Positions 11,586 through 21,615 of a DNA stretch of 64,000 nt are shown here, piece by piece. The notes below the pieces were generated by a model. That model made no database searches. It was not told where the DNA came from and saw only the letters and a program-made list of their open reading frames with translations. The stretch covers positions 390,647 through 454,646 of the forward strand of contig BLAL01000049.1 of the NCBI GenBank assembly GCA_015698045.1, read 5' to 3'. The position numbers and the translations under genes are program-made. Every line of letters starts with the position of its first letter. Position 1 is the first letter of the stretch. The stretch comes from Rhizophagus clarus. Its lineage: Eukaryota > Glomeromycota > Glomeromycetes > Glomerales > Glomeraceae.

Positions 11586-11589
11586 TTTT

Positions 11590-13600
11590 TAACCCTAATT
11601 ACAGGCTAATAAAAATTGAATTTGTCAAGTTATAAATATTTTCTCTAAAGGATGGACCTATCTATATATGAAGAAATGGTTGAGATTACTCTTAATTGTA
11701 TTGTGAAAGAATTTTCTGAACTTCAATATTAATATTGATAAAAATAAAAATGTTTTTAGGCTTAAAAATAACAGTTATAGGAAATGTTATAAAAAAGAAA
11801 GACAAATTTTTTTCATTAAGATTGATAAAAAAAAATTGTGATGAAGTACCATCATTAAAAATAGTATACATATATATAATCAAAGTTGGCCAAAATTTGC
11901 CGATGAATAATTAATAATGCTAGTCAAAATTTTTGTAATACTAGTTAATTTTGTAATGCCAGCCTAAATTTTACAAAAATTAAAAAATACAGGTTTAATA
12001 TCATTACATTTATATAATATAGTGCTTAAACTTAAATAACAAAAGTCATGTATATTGATCACTACTATGATTTTATTAAAAAATTTTTCATATAGTATTT
12101 ATTATCTCACTTAAGTTTCACTTGGAAGTTGAAAGAAATTTAGAATTTACTTGACATGATGAAAAATTAAAACTTTAAACTAATACTAGCAAAAATATAT
12201 GTATTTTTCTTACTTAAAACTTAAAAAATAAACTTTTTTTTAGGTTAAATTTATTAAACAATTTATTTAATAATATATATTAGTGAATACAGGTATTTGA
12301 ATGAATATTTGGTAGGTGAGGATGAAATTTATAGTAAATATAAGGATCTGTAGAAAGATTTATTTTATAAATAGAGATGAAGTTTTATAGTAAATATGAA
12401 AATTTAATGGGTCTTAATGAGTTATATGATAATTATAAGAACTTATGATATAGAAAAAACTAATAAGAATGAATCTTTATTTGAATTAGATTTCAAATAT
12501 TCATGCTAAGGCTAAACAGTTTACTCAACAAATTACCTTGGATGAAAATGATAAAAATATAATAAGTGATACAAAAAGTAATTTTTCTGGATCAGAATCT
12601 GATGAAGAGCACGATGAAACTACTATTTGATTAAAAAATAAGCAAGAAATAAGTTCATGTTATAGTCGATGTATCTGAAGGTAAAAACCAATGATTACAT
12701 TGATTCCAAGCCATGTTTAGTTTTGAAAGTGAAAATTTTAAAAGCTCATACATCTGTTGATTAATGTTTTTGAGAAGGAAAGAAGAAGGAGTGGATATGG
12801 AAAAGAAACCATATAGCAAATGTATCATAAAGTAATTCTTTAATTAAACATTAAAAATTTTATGGTAAATTACAATAAAATTTTAATTTATTTTTAGGAA
12901 TTGCATGATAAATATACATACAGTATGATATAACCAGGGATCAATTAGCTAACAAAAAAAAAAATAAAAAATTTCACATTAAGAAAATCCATTTACCTTT
13001 TTTTTTTATTATAGAAGTTAAACCAAACATATAGTAATAAACAAATCAACATATCCTTATATATGTATTTATCGTTCAATACTATAATTTTTTTTTTAAA
13101 AAAATCAATCTATGCGAGAAAACAATATATAATTAAAGCAGTCTACATAAAGAAAAATTATCACTTACAAGTCACCAAAAAAGAAAGTGTAATATTAATT
13201 TTTTTTAAAATACTTTAATAATTCTTATCCTTTGAACGCTAGAAAAAGGGAACGAGAAAAATTGGTGAAAATATAATTTAAAAATAATATTTGCGGATTA
13301 TAAAGAGTTATAAACATAAGAAATTACCAAAAAAAAAAAATGCTTTATTTTTTTTTTATTGCGTTTAGCTTTATAAAAGTTCTTACATTATAGTAAAAAA
13401 TCATTTTTTTGCCTTTTACGCAAAAACCTCTAATTAGCCGCTTTTATAACCCTAGAAAATTTTATTACAACTTGGATCTTGAAAAACGCTTATTTTTAAG
13501 TATAGTATAAAAAAAAAATTTTTTTATATATAAAAAAGATAAAAATTGATAGAGCACATGATGAACTATCAATTTTAGGTACAATCGATGTTACACAAAA
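11590..13600. other. AT-rich intergenic region
   Basis: No supported gene. 12280-12790 has scattered short coding-like pieces (for example VGEDEIYSKYKDL) broken by many stops, possibly a very old gene fragment. 12950-13540 is rich in A and T runs. Confidence 0.45.
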
Positions 13601-13754
13601 TTTAATATAAAAATGATCTGCATGTGACATTTTCGGTGACTGATAAGATCAAAGAAAAAATGCTGAATTCATTTTAGAATATTGATATCGTCAGTATTAA
13701 AGTATGGTTTGTGCAAGTTTGTTTTGATGATAATAGGTTTAACTAACTTAGCGA

Positions 13755-14197
13755 CCCTCATGTATCAGTGGAAAGTGTTCTAGGTGAAAAAGGCATATAT
13801 GAAGCACAGCGTGTATTGCATAAGATCGAGCTATTTTTAAAGAATATAAATATAAATAATAATAATATTCACGCTATTGTTCAAGGTAAACGTTTTAACT
13901 TTCAAGAATGTATTATATACACATTTTAATTTTCATTAGCCTTACTGGTTTTACTAACGAATCCAGGTAAAGAAAAGTGGTGCTCTGTATGTAATAAAAA
14001 TTTGGGAAACCATGAAATGGGCGATCTACACTATATCTGATATTCTCTCAGGTGGAATATTAAAATCTGTAAAAAAGAAGTTGGTTAAAAGTAATAAGCA
14101 TGAAGACGAAATTTATAATGACGACGATGACAAGGAACCCGAGAATCCAACTTGTAGTGATGAAGATGGTAGTGATGGCGGAGGTGATACTTCTTAA
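13755..14197 (+). pseudogene. Possible small two-exon gene of unknown function
   Basis: A frame containing DPHVSVESVLGEKGIYEAQR and LHKIELFLKNININ leads to a GT at about 13888. A candidate intron ends with a textbook TACTAAC branch (13951) and CCAG at 13966. The exon after it can be read in two frames. One gives GKEKWCSVCNKNLGNHEMGDLH, a C-x2-C...H pair that soon stops; the other gives 61 codons from ATG 14012 with an acidic tail of Asp/Glu/Gly/Ser to 14197. Stops upstream of 13755 hide any start. I do not recognise it. It may be a decayed gene. Confidence 0.3.
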
Positions 14198-14199
14198 TA

Positions 14200-15886
14200 T
14201 AATAGGATAATTTTATCATATAATAGCGATGGCCATAGGTGCTTAACATATTTCGCAAATTATTATTTGTATTAGTTGATTCTCAGCTACGTTTTTTTTA
14301 TTAAATAAAGCTATATAAGGGTAGATACCTCTGGTATCACATTTTACAATTAATGTTTTACATGAATTGAGTGGGTATATTCTGCTATATAAAATCGATT
14401 ACATCATTCTTGTCGAAAATTTCAGCCTGGCTTGATCGGTTAAATTCTTTGCCGTAATATTTAATCTGATATTCAGATTATGATCATGTAGATAGCTGTG
14501 TTTGTGAGAAAGTCTTGATCTTAAATAAAACCGTGTCCACGTGATTTTGGTCATGCACTTAAAATCTTACCACAGTATATTCACTCAGCTACGCGCAGTA
14601 AATACTCCGCGTATGTCTATTTTTAGGGGCAGAGCGCCCCAGAAAAGATATGTTAGCCGTAGCATATTTCTCTCACTTTTTCCGAAAGTTCTTAGCTTTT
14701 CAGCTTTTCACGAATCAATGATTAACCGCATGTATTGAAGATCATGATGTTAGAAATGGAATGAAATGGAAATAAGCAGATCGACTCAGGAATAATTTTT
14801 ATTACCCGTTAGCATTAGCTAAGACGCGTAATCCTTAATTAATATTCCATTTTGGTGAGTTGATCGGATTTGTCATATTAACGAAATTTTTTCCCAAAGA
14901 TCTTAGACACACTGTGAATTATATAAAAAGGTGTCACCCCAATTAGTGAATCCATTTATCCTCCTTGTGCAATCAAGAAAACGAAAAATTAAGTGAAATA
15001 TTCAAACTTATCATAAATTTACATCATCAATATACGGACTCCTATATTCCGCAAAGCAATAATGAGGTATGTTGATTTATTGCTCAACTGGCTTCTTGAA
15101 ACATGTCATCACATTTAATCTATTTTTCCTCCTCTATAGATGCCCCAAAATAAAACGGACATATTACTCTTCTTACTATATATCGGCATTTTGATCTTTG
15201 CTGAGAAAATCACCATCATCACGCGTATAATAGGCGCAGTGAAATTACTCACATAAATCTCGTCACTACCTTAACACCACGCTCCTTAATAAAATTTGGC
15301 GCAGTGTGTCTAATAAACATCACGTGCGGTATTTGGTGCAGTATCGTACCGGTAATAAAAAAATCGAATTACCTTTATTGTAATGCATTAAGTAATAAAT
15401 TTAATAAAAAAATCGAATTACCTTTATTGTAATGCATTAAGTAATAAATTTCAGGAGGAATGGAATGTTGCAAAATTAATAGTAATGGTAAGTGTGAATC
15501 GGAAATATTTTTTTTTTATCTCCCGAATTTATGCCATAGATTCGAAATTACTTAATCTCGGAGAAGTTTCATTGCGGGGAATACTATTTTACATAATCTG
15601 CGTGTTTGGGAGAGATATAGATAGACAAAATTTCTGTAGATATGGGTCGGGTAATTTATTTCGGAAATCTAGTATAGTAAAAGAGAGCGTGTGAGAATCT
15701 CGCGGCTAGAAATAGCGATACAGATAGAAATAATTTTGATGCTGGGACTCGCCTAGGATCCGCGTACTCCCTCCTCATGCATTTCATTCGCATCTTTAGC
15801 ATTTTCAGCTTTACTTATATAGTAACATAAGATTAGGATTTTACTGCTTATATTGTACTGCGTTAAAAATAATAAAATACTCCAAT
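14200..15886. other. Non-coding region of higher GC than its surroundings
   Basis: Base composition is more balanced than the rest of the window and continues into the 455-bp satellite. Only short open frames occur (65 codons at 14541, 69 at 15485), with no recognisable motif. I see no gene. Confidence 0.4.
15353..15451. repeat. Exact tandem duplication, 49-bp unit x 2
   Basis: TAATAAAAAAATCGAATTACC and what follows, through AAGTAATAAATT, is repeated at an offset of 49 bases (15353 and 15402) with no difference seen. Confidence 0.85.
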
Positions 15887-17251
15887 CACGGGTTTATTAT
15901 AAATAATATGCGTTTAGTCAGAGACTGAGGACATAACTAAAGGTCGTTGTGCGGTGGCAGCGGGGCGGGACAACCCAAAGAGTTAATTCTACTGATCGAA
16001 CCATCTTGTCGATGTAGCATGAGTACCAACATCGCCGCACAACCAACCATTACAAACACTTATGTTCGCCCATGGAAGAAGACTATGGCAAAGAACCAGA
16101 AGTCAAAACACAATAGTGATGTCCCCACAGATTAGATCAGGTCGTTACGTGGTGGCAGCGGGGCGGGACAACCCAAAGAGTTAATCCTACTGATCGAACC
16201 ATCTTTTCGATGAGGCACGAGTGCCAGCATCGCCACGCAACCATTCAATATGGGAAATCCCATCCTTGATACGCCGGTTGTTTTCAAACCGAAACACTGA
16301 TTAACCTGTTAACGCGTTAGAAGGAAATTGATTTATTGTCCCACGGGTTTATTATAAATAATATGCGTTTAGTCAGAGACTGAGGACATAACTAAAGGTC
16401 GTTGTGCGGTGGCAGCGGGGCGGGACAACCCAAAGAGTTAATCCTACTGATCGAACCATCTTGTCGATGTAGCATGAGTACCAACATCGCCGCACAACCA
16501 ACCATTACAAACACTTATGTTCGCCCATGGAAGAAGACTATGGCAAAGAACCAGAAGTCAAAACACAATAGTGATGTCCCCACAGATTAGATCAGGTCGT
16601 TACGTGGTGGCAGCGGGGCGGGACAACCCAAAGAGTTAATCCTACTGATCGAACCATCTTTTCGATGAGGCACGAGTGCCAGCATCGCCACGCAACCATT
16701 CAATATGGGAAGTCCCATCCTTGATACGCCGGTTGTTTTCAAACCGAAACACTGATTAACCTGCTAACGCATTAGAAGGAAATTGATTTATTGTCCCACG
16801 GGTTTATTATAAATAATATGCGTTTAGTCAGAGACTGAGGACATAACTAAAGGTCGTTGTGCGGTGGCAGCGGGGCGGGACAACCCAAAGAGTTAATCCT
16901 ACTGATCGAACCATCTTGTCGATGTAGCATGAGTACCAACATCGCCGCACAACCAACCATTACAAACACTTATGTTCGCCCATGGAAGAAGACTATGGCA
17001 AAGAACCAGAAGTCAAAACACAATAGTGATGTCCCCACAGATTAGATCAGGTCGTTACGTGGTGGCAGCGGGGCGGGACAACCCAAAGAGTTAATCCTAC
17101 TGATCGAACCATCTTTTCGATGAGGCACGAGTGCCAGCATCGCCACGCAACCATTCAATATGGGAAGTCCCATCCTTGATACGCCGGTTGTTTTCAAACC
17201 GAAACACTGATTAACCTGTTAACGCGTTAGAAGGAAATTGATTTATTGTCC
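15887..17251. repeat. GC-richer satellite, 455-bp unit x 3
   Basis: Three units start at CACGGGTTTATTATAAATAA (15887, 16342, 16797), each exactly 455 bases, and differ at only a handful of positions. Each unit holds two related halves. One begins GGTCGTTGTGCGGTGGCAGC, the other GGTCGTTACGTGGTGGCAGC, and both are followed by GGGGCGGGACAACCCAAAGA. So the 455-mer is itself an older duplication. The third unit ends in GATTTATTGTCCGTTTGAACG. Composition stands out from the AT-rich neighbourhood. Function unknown. Confidence 0.9.
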
Positions 17252-17287
17252 GTTTGAACGCGAAGCGTTTTTTTTAGGCTCATCCAT

Positions 17288-17406
17288 GTAATGTGTGACA
17301 GGTTACGCCGAACATGTGGCGCGGTTGTCAATCAAAATGCTGACCATGGTAAGCACGTCCGAAATGTGTGTCAGGTTAAGCCGCACATGTGGCATAGCTG
17401 TCAATT
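17288..17406. repeat. Direct repeat, two copies at 73-base spacing
   Basis: AATGTGTGACAGGTTACGCC (17290) recurs as AATGTGTGTCAGGTTAAGCC (17363), each followed by a related ACATGTGGC...TGTCAAT block. It directly abuts the 455-bp satellite. Confidence 0.7.
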
Positions 17407-18074
17407 TCGTGACTGACTGTACTACTAAATGAACGCGTGATCCAACCAATAACTCGTGTGTTGCAGTCACACTGATTACACATTATTTTTATTTCATTTT
17501 TTTCTTCACATACTATCTTTTTCTCAAAGAAATTGATTTGTTATTTCATTTCATTTTTTTTTTGATCATACAAAAGTGTAAATGTTATATAATTAATATA
17601 TAAACACTTTTTATATTTTAAACAAAGTATTTTATTTGTTAATTTTAAAGTTCTTAAAAGTTACACAGCTCATACAACTTATAATCAATATGGAAGGTGA
17701 TAACACCAAAAAAACACCAGTTAGTTAATCTTACACTTGTTTTGTTACTACTGAAAATTTTAAAAAAATATTCTAATTTTTGGGTAAACTTAATATAAAA
17801 ACATTTTATTATATATTTATTTGTTATATAGATAGTTTATTTAACTATATAATGTACAATATATATAATATATATACAATGTATATTTTATCCTGTTATT
17901 TAATTTAATTTATTATATATGTTTATATAGCATTTATTTTGTTAAAAATTTGTAAGTTCTATAATATTTGTCTACATAAAAAATCATTTAAATATTATTA
18001 ACTGCTTTTATTTTAATATGATTGATAATTATTATTATTTATTAAATATTATTTTTTATTTTATTTATTGTGGT
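17407..18074. other. AT-rich non-coding stretch
   Basis: Simple A/T sequence including TATATA runs at 17850-17890. No coding frame or element edge recognised. Confidence 0.5.
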
Positions 18075-18830
18075 TTTCAAAAAAAAAATGATCTGCATAA
18101 AATTTGTGTTAAAAATTTATGAATACAAAAAACACAAAAACACAAAACACAATCAAGCACAAACAAAATCTAGCCAATAAAATTAACACATTCTAATTAT
18201 ATAACCATATTTTTTGATGAAAAATTTTCTTTATTATAATTTATTTTTTAAATCCAAGGTCAAATATAATTAAATATAATTAAACAAAATTATAATACAA
18301 GATATTCTTTGTATTTAAGCATATATTATTTGTGTTAAAAGCAACCTAAAACTATAATAAACAATGAAATGTTAATATTTTTAATGAAAATATTTAAATT
18401 AAAACAAAAAATAAAACAATAATTATAAAGCTTTGAAAACCTTTATAAAACAACAATAAATATGTTTTTAAAAGTAAAAATTGATATATAATAATAAGAA
18501 CTAAGTTTACCTATCAAAATAAAGTTGTAATCACAGTGTATTCATTTGTATTCATTTGTAATCACTTGTAATTATGTGTAATTACAGTGTAATCACAAAG
18601 TATAATCATGTAAATAATTTGTTATAAAATATAAAAAAGTATAAGAAAGTATATTTGAAACTTATTACATAGAGTCACGAAGTTTTGTTCTTAACATAAA
18701 TAAAAAATTTATATGTTAAAAGAGAAGAAAAAATTTTTTACTATTACTGTTCATTATGCTATTCAAAAATAGGGATAAATTTTAAATTTTAATTTTGGTA
18801 AATTTTATGCAGATCAATTTTTTTGAAACT
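18075..18830. mobile_element. MITE-like element with about 28-bp TIRs
   Basis: TTTCAAAAAAA...TGATCTGCATAAAATTT at 18075-18105 is mirrored by AAATTTTATGCAGATCAATTTTTTTGAAA at 18802-18830. The 755-base interior is AT-rich with short imperfect repeats of TGTAATCAC/TGTAATTA near 18530-18600. No coding frame and no convincing target duplication. Confidence 0.65.
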
Positions 18831-19415
18831 TGCAATAAATTTATAAATCAGTTGGAATTCCTTACCAAATGTCTTAAAATTAGTTTTACCCCAAAATTAT
18901 ACATATATTATCATAAATTTAAAAGATCTACCATTACATCGAACATGAAAAAATTTTGAGGTTCCAAATTTTGAGTTAAATATGTTCGTAAATATTAATA
19001 GTTAAGAGGGAGTATGCGAATAGTTTTTAGTATTTAACTATAGTTAAAAATAATTATATCAGAAACAAGAAGACACAAAATTACAGGATATATAGGATAA
19101 AATGGGGGTTCTGGGACAAGATTTCCGAATAGGTATAATTAGTGTAAGCCTCTCCCAGCTTATTTCCTGATATACAAAATTATGTAATCTTTTTTTAACC
19201 CCAAATTTATTTTCAAGACCAGGAAACATATCGAAATACGATATTGAATTTAAGTTTTAAATCAGACTGGGGCACAAATTTTGTTAACATATCCTTTTAC
19301 CCAATTTTTTAGTTTTCAAGTTAAAGGAGATAACCATCTTTGTCAACGCGCTGGCCTGATTTTAATTCCAAATAATATAACGAAAAAAGTATGCTATATT
19401 GCTTGCCCCTTAGGA

Positions 19416-19462
19416 GAATGCTGAACACTAAAGACTGAAGTGTCCGAGTGTGTTCAGCGTTC
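19416..19462. other. Hairpin in left TIR
   Basis: GAATGCTGAACAC and GTGTTCAGCGTTC pair with one mismatch around a 21-base loop. The right TIR counterpart (30393-30439) is perfect over 13 bp, and its loop sequence has changed. Confidence 0.75.
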
Positions 19463-19546
19463 GACTCTGTCAAGCATAATTTGCATATCAGATTTTATGT
19501 TATCCTAGAAATAATTCTAAAGTTGATTTATGTGCGTAAACAAAAT

Positions 19547-19587
19547 AAAAAATTTACACCTAAGCTTGTCTTAGGTGTAAATTTTTT
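19547..19587. other. Perfect 18-bp-stem hairpin in left TIR
   Basis: AAAAAATTTACACCTAAG, a 5-base loop CTTGT, then the exact complement. The same stem occurs in the right TIR with loop ACAAG (30268-30308). It could be a replication, packaging or transcript-end signal; the role is unknown. Confidence 0.85.
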
Positions 19588-19862
19588 GTATTCGAAAATA
19601 AAGTTAAAAGGATATTAACCATATTCTAGTATACCATTATTTTTGATATGCAGGAAGCCATTCTGGAGCCAATTCTTTCAAATAAGCATTAAGAAAAAAA
19701 TTCTGGTTAGGTGTAAAAAAAAAATTCACCAAGATAAGTTTCACCCATAAATGTAAAAAAAAAATTCACCTGGCTAAGTCTTACCTTAAAATTATATCAA
19801 ATAGTGTACATAAAATAGGTTTAAGAACTCTGCGGAGCATGTATACAAGGAAAATTGGACTA

Positions 19863-20105
19863 TTATACTTCCTGATATGTACCCAAGGCTTTATCTCGAA
19901 GCCTATTAATATATTGGGTTACATAATATCCGCTAGCATGTTTTCTACAAAGACCATGTTTAGAGCTAGTCAGCTTGCCACATACACTACAAGGAAAACG
20001 CTTCCTAGCTTTCCAATGTTCATGGCACCCTTCAGACTGACAGCAGGTACGCCCACAGACACCTCCAGTTCTGAGTAAATAGTTGCAGTAATATTCGCCT
20101 ATCAT
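19863..20105 (-). CDS. Small Cys/His-rich protein in left TIR (80 aa)
   Basis: Starting at ATG 20105 it encodes 80 residues beginning MIGEYYCNYLLRTGGVCGRT. Cys at 7, 17, 21, 22, 27, 39, 42 and 53 with His at 28, 30 and 56 suggest one or two zinc sites, the second as C-x2-C-x10-C-x2-H. A near-identical protein is encoded in the right TIR. Both genes read outward toward the element ends. The ORF is open for 27 further codons upstream, but this ATG is the one conserved in both TIRs. Its ATG overlaps, on the opposite strand, the ATG of the 125-codon ORF. It may bind the terminal DNA or act as a regulator; this is inference. No family recognised. Confidence 0.6.
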   Translation of the reverse strand: MIGEYYCNYLLRTGGVCGRTCCQSEGCHEHWKARKRFPCSVCGKLTSSKHGLCRKHASGYYVTQYINRLRDKALGTYQEV

Positions 20106-20481
20106 GGTAGTAAGAAATAAATATTTTATTTTAAACAAAAGTTTTCGTAATATTAATACAAGCACTGGAGTTGCAACTTTATACACAATAAGTACACAAA
20201 TTCAATTACCCGAAGCCAAGCCCACCTCCCAGCAGGTTGAGCAGGCATTAATAAACGTCATTAAGGCAGGAATCTATTATAGAAAGCCAAAGGATGGCAA
20301 ATTCATGCAAAGCTATAAAGAAAGAGTCGAGAAATTGCATCAGGCAGAAGACCCTGATGAATTTATCCTAGAAAATGCTGTTATAGACCTATATAAGTTA
20401 TATTATAAATTAGCTAAGGATTATTTCAATACAGAAGAACAGGTTAATGAAGAAACTGAAGACTTCTTGTCGTCAATTTGA
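20104..20481 (+). CDS. Hypothetical 125-aa protein of the Polinton-like element
   Basis: It opens at ATG 20104 inside the left TIR and leaves the TIR after about 21 codons. The start shares the palindrome CATG with the start of the divergent zinc gene. Sequence: a basic N-terminus (MVVRNKYFILNKSF), a helix-rich middle (QQVEQALINVIKAGIYY, SYKERVEKLHQAEDPDEF), and an acidic end (NEETEDFLSSI). Its 3' end overlaps the 3' end of the integrase gene by 9 bases, tail to tail. The frame is intact, unlike gag and PolB next to it. Function unknown. Confidence 0.5.
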   Translation: MVVRNKYFILNKSFRNINTSTGVATLYTISTQIQLPEAKPTSQQVEQALINVIKAGIYYRKPKDGKFMQSYKERVEKLHQAEDPDEFILENAVIDLYKLYYKLAKDYFNTEEQVNEETEDFLSSI

Positions 20482-21615
20482 TAAGACCCACTGAGGAGGC
20501 AATTCTATATCAAAGGGAATAACCATCAATTCTTCTCGAACAAAAGATCTTTCAGGACGTTTGAGAATATAATCATCATTATCAATTAGTCCAAAGAGCA
20601 CTTCTTCCAGCCAGTATAAGACTGGCTTATTTTTTTGCACCATAGATTGATGGATATGATAAATATATGGAGACCAATTCAAATCACCAGCACGATATCT
20701 TCCACCCTCCAAATCACCAGGATAAAGTAAATAACGAACAAGAACATTACTAGAAAGCTTCTCTTCATCAAAACCTATTAGACCATCACGAGAATAAGAA
20801 GACTTAGCAAAGACCTCTTCTTTTTCAATAGCCTCAACTGGAGAAATACCTATCTGACGTGTGATAGAATTATTAATGTTCTTAGCAACTAAAGGCAAAT
20901 TTTTCACCCAAGCTCTAGAATGATCATTTAAATGCAAAGACAATAGATCAGAAGCATCCTGAGAAGGAAATAGTTTTTCAACCAAGGTACGATTATATCT
21001 TTCAATAATACCCATAGTACGCTTAGATTTAGCCTTCTGAATTTTTACATTATGTTCCATCATAAGTACCTCACATTGTTCCTTAAATTCAGAACCCCTA
21101 TCAGTGATTAACAATTTTGGCCATACAAAAGGACACTCAGGATTATCATATTTCTCTTTAAGAGCTCTAGCAATAGTCTTTGAAGTTAAGATTCCCTGCC
21201 TATTCTTAACATTATATGCACCAATAGGGATAGAGGCTTTATATCTCGAAGCCACGTCCACAATATTGAGGCAAAAAAGATATGTAATTTGTCCTACTTT
21301 ATCATAAGGCATGTAAAGAATATCTGCCTGGTGGACTTCATTGGGAGTAGTAATAGAGGTAAAACTTGCACAAGGAATATATTTAGGACGAGGCTTATGT
21401 ATTTGGTGTACAGCCTGTCTCTCAAGCCAATCCCCCACTTCGTCTAAACTAAAATTATATCCAGCTTTCAGAGAAGCTTCATGTAATTTTTTAGCATTTC
21501 GATAATAACCAATAGGCTGATAATAAATCTTTTTCAAAGCAATAGAAATATCATGATTTTGAGCCTCACCAGAATCTATAGAAATAATAGGTAACAATGG
21601 GAGTTGAACAGACAT
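20473..21615 (-). CDS. Retroviral-type (rve) integrase of Polinton type
   Basis: 380 intact codons. The core carries a DDE-type triad: Asp98 in HQADILYMPYD, Asp172 in LLITDRGSEF, Glu205 in MGIIERYNRTL, with 32 residues between the last two. A C-terminal SH3/chromo-like segment contains VRYLLYPGD and GRYRAGDLNWSPYIYHI, typical of Polinton integrases, which join element ends to target DNA in the nucleus. The start at 21615 overlaps the gag start at 21597 head to head by 19 bases, so the two transcription units must share a very short or internal promoter. No stop or frameshift was found, in contrast to PolB. Confidence 0.85.
   Translation of the reverse strand: MSVQLPLLPIISIDSGEAQNHDISIALKKIYYQPIGYYRNAKKLHEASLKAGYNFSLDEVGDWLERQAVHQIHKPRPKYIPCASFTSITTPNEVHQADILYMPYDKVGQITYLFCLNIVDVASRYKASIPIGAYNVKNRQGILTSKTIARALKEKYDNPECPFVWPKLLITDRGSEFKEQCEVLMMEHNVKIQKAKSKRTMGIIERYNRTLVEKLFPSQDASDLLSLHLNDHSRAWVKNLPLVAKNINNSITRQIGISPVEAIEKEEVFAKSSYSRDGLIGFDEEKLSSNVLVRYLLYPGDLEGGRYRAGDLNWSPYIYHIHQSMVQKNKPVLYWLEEVLFGLIDNDDYILKRPERSFVREELMVIPFDIELPPQWVLSN

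Larger units (their letters stand above)
19089..20166. repeat. Left terminal inverted repeat of the Polinton-like element
   Basis: Matches the reverse complement of 29688-30765 almost throughout, with scattered substitutions. It carries two hairpins, a tandem pair of AATTCACC blocks after A runs (19712-19790), and the small Cys/His-rich gene. The match stops near AATATTAATACAAGCAC (about 20166), inside the 125-codon ORF. Confidence 0.9.

Noticed and set aside
15990..16060. tRNA-derived repeat suggested by GGTTCGATCAG on the minus strand of the satellite
   Set aside because: The B-box match is partial, the A-box match is poor and too close, and no cloverleaf could be drawn by eye.
15947..17045. 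62-codon open frame repeated in each 455-bp satellite unit
   Set aside because: It starts with TTG. Its three copies come from near-identical units, and the internal ATG leaves only 39 codons with no recognisable feature.
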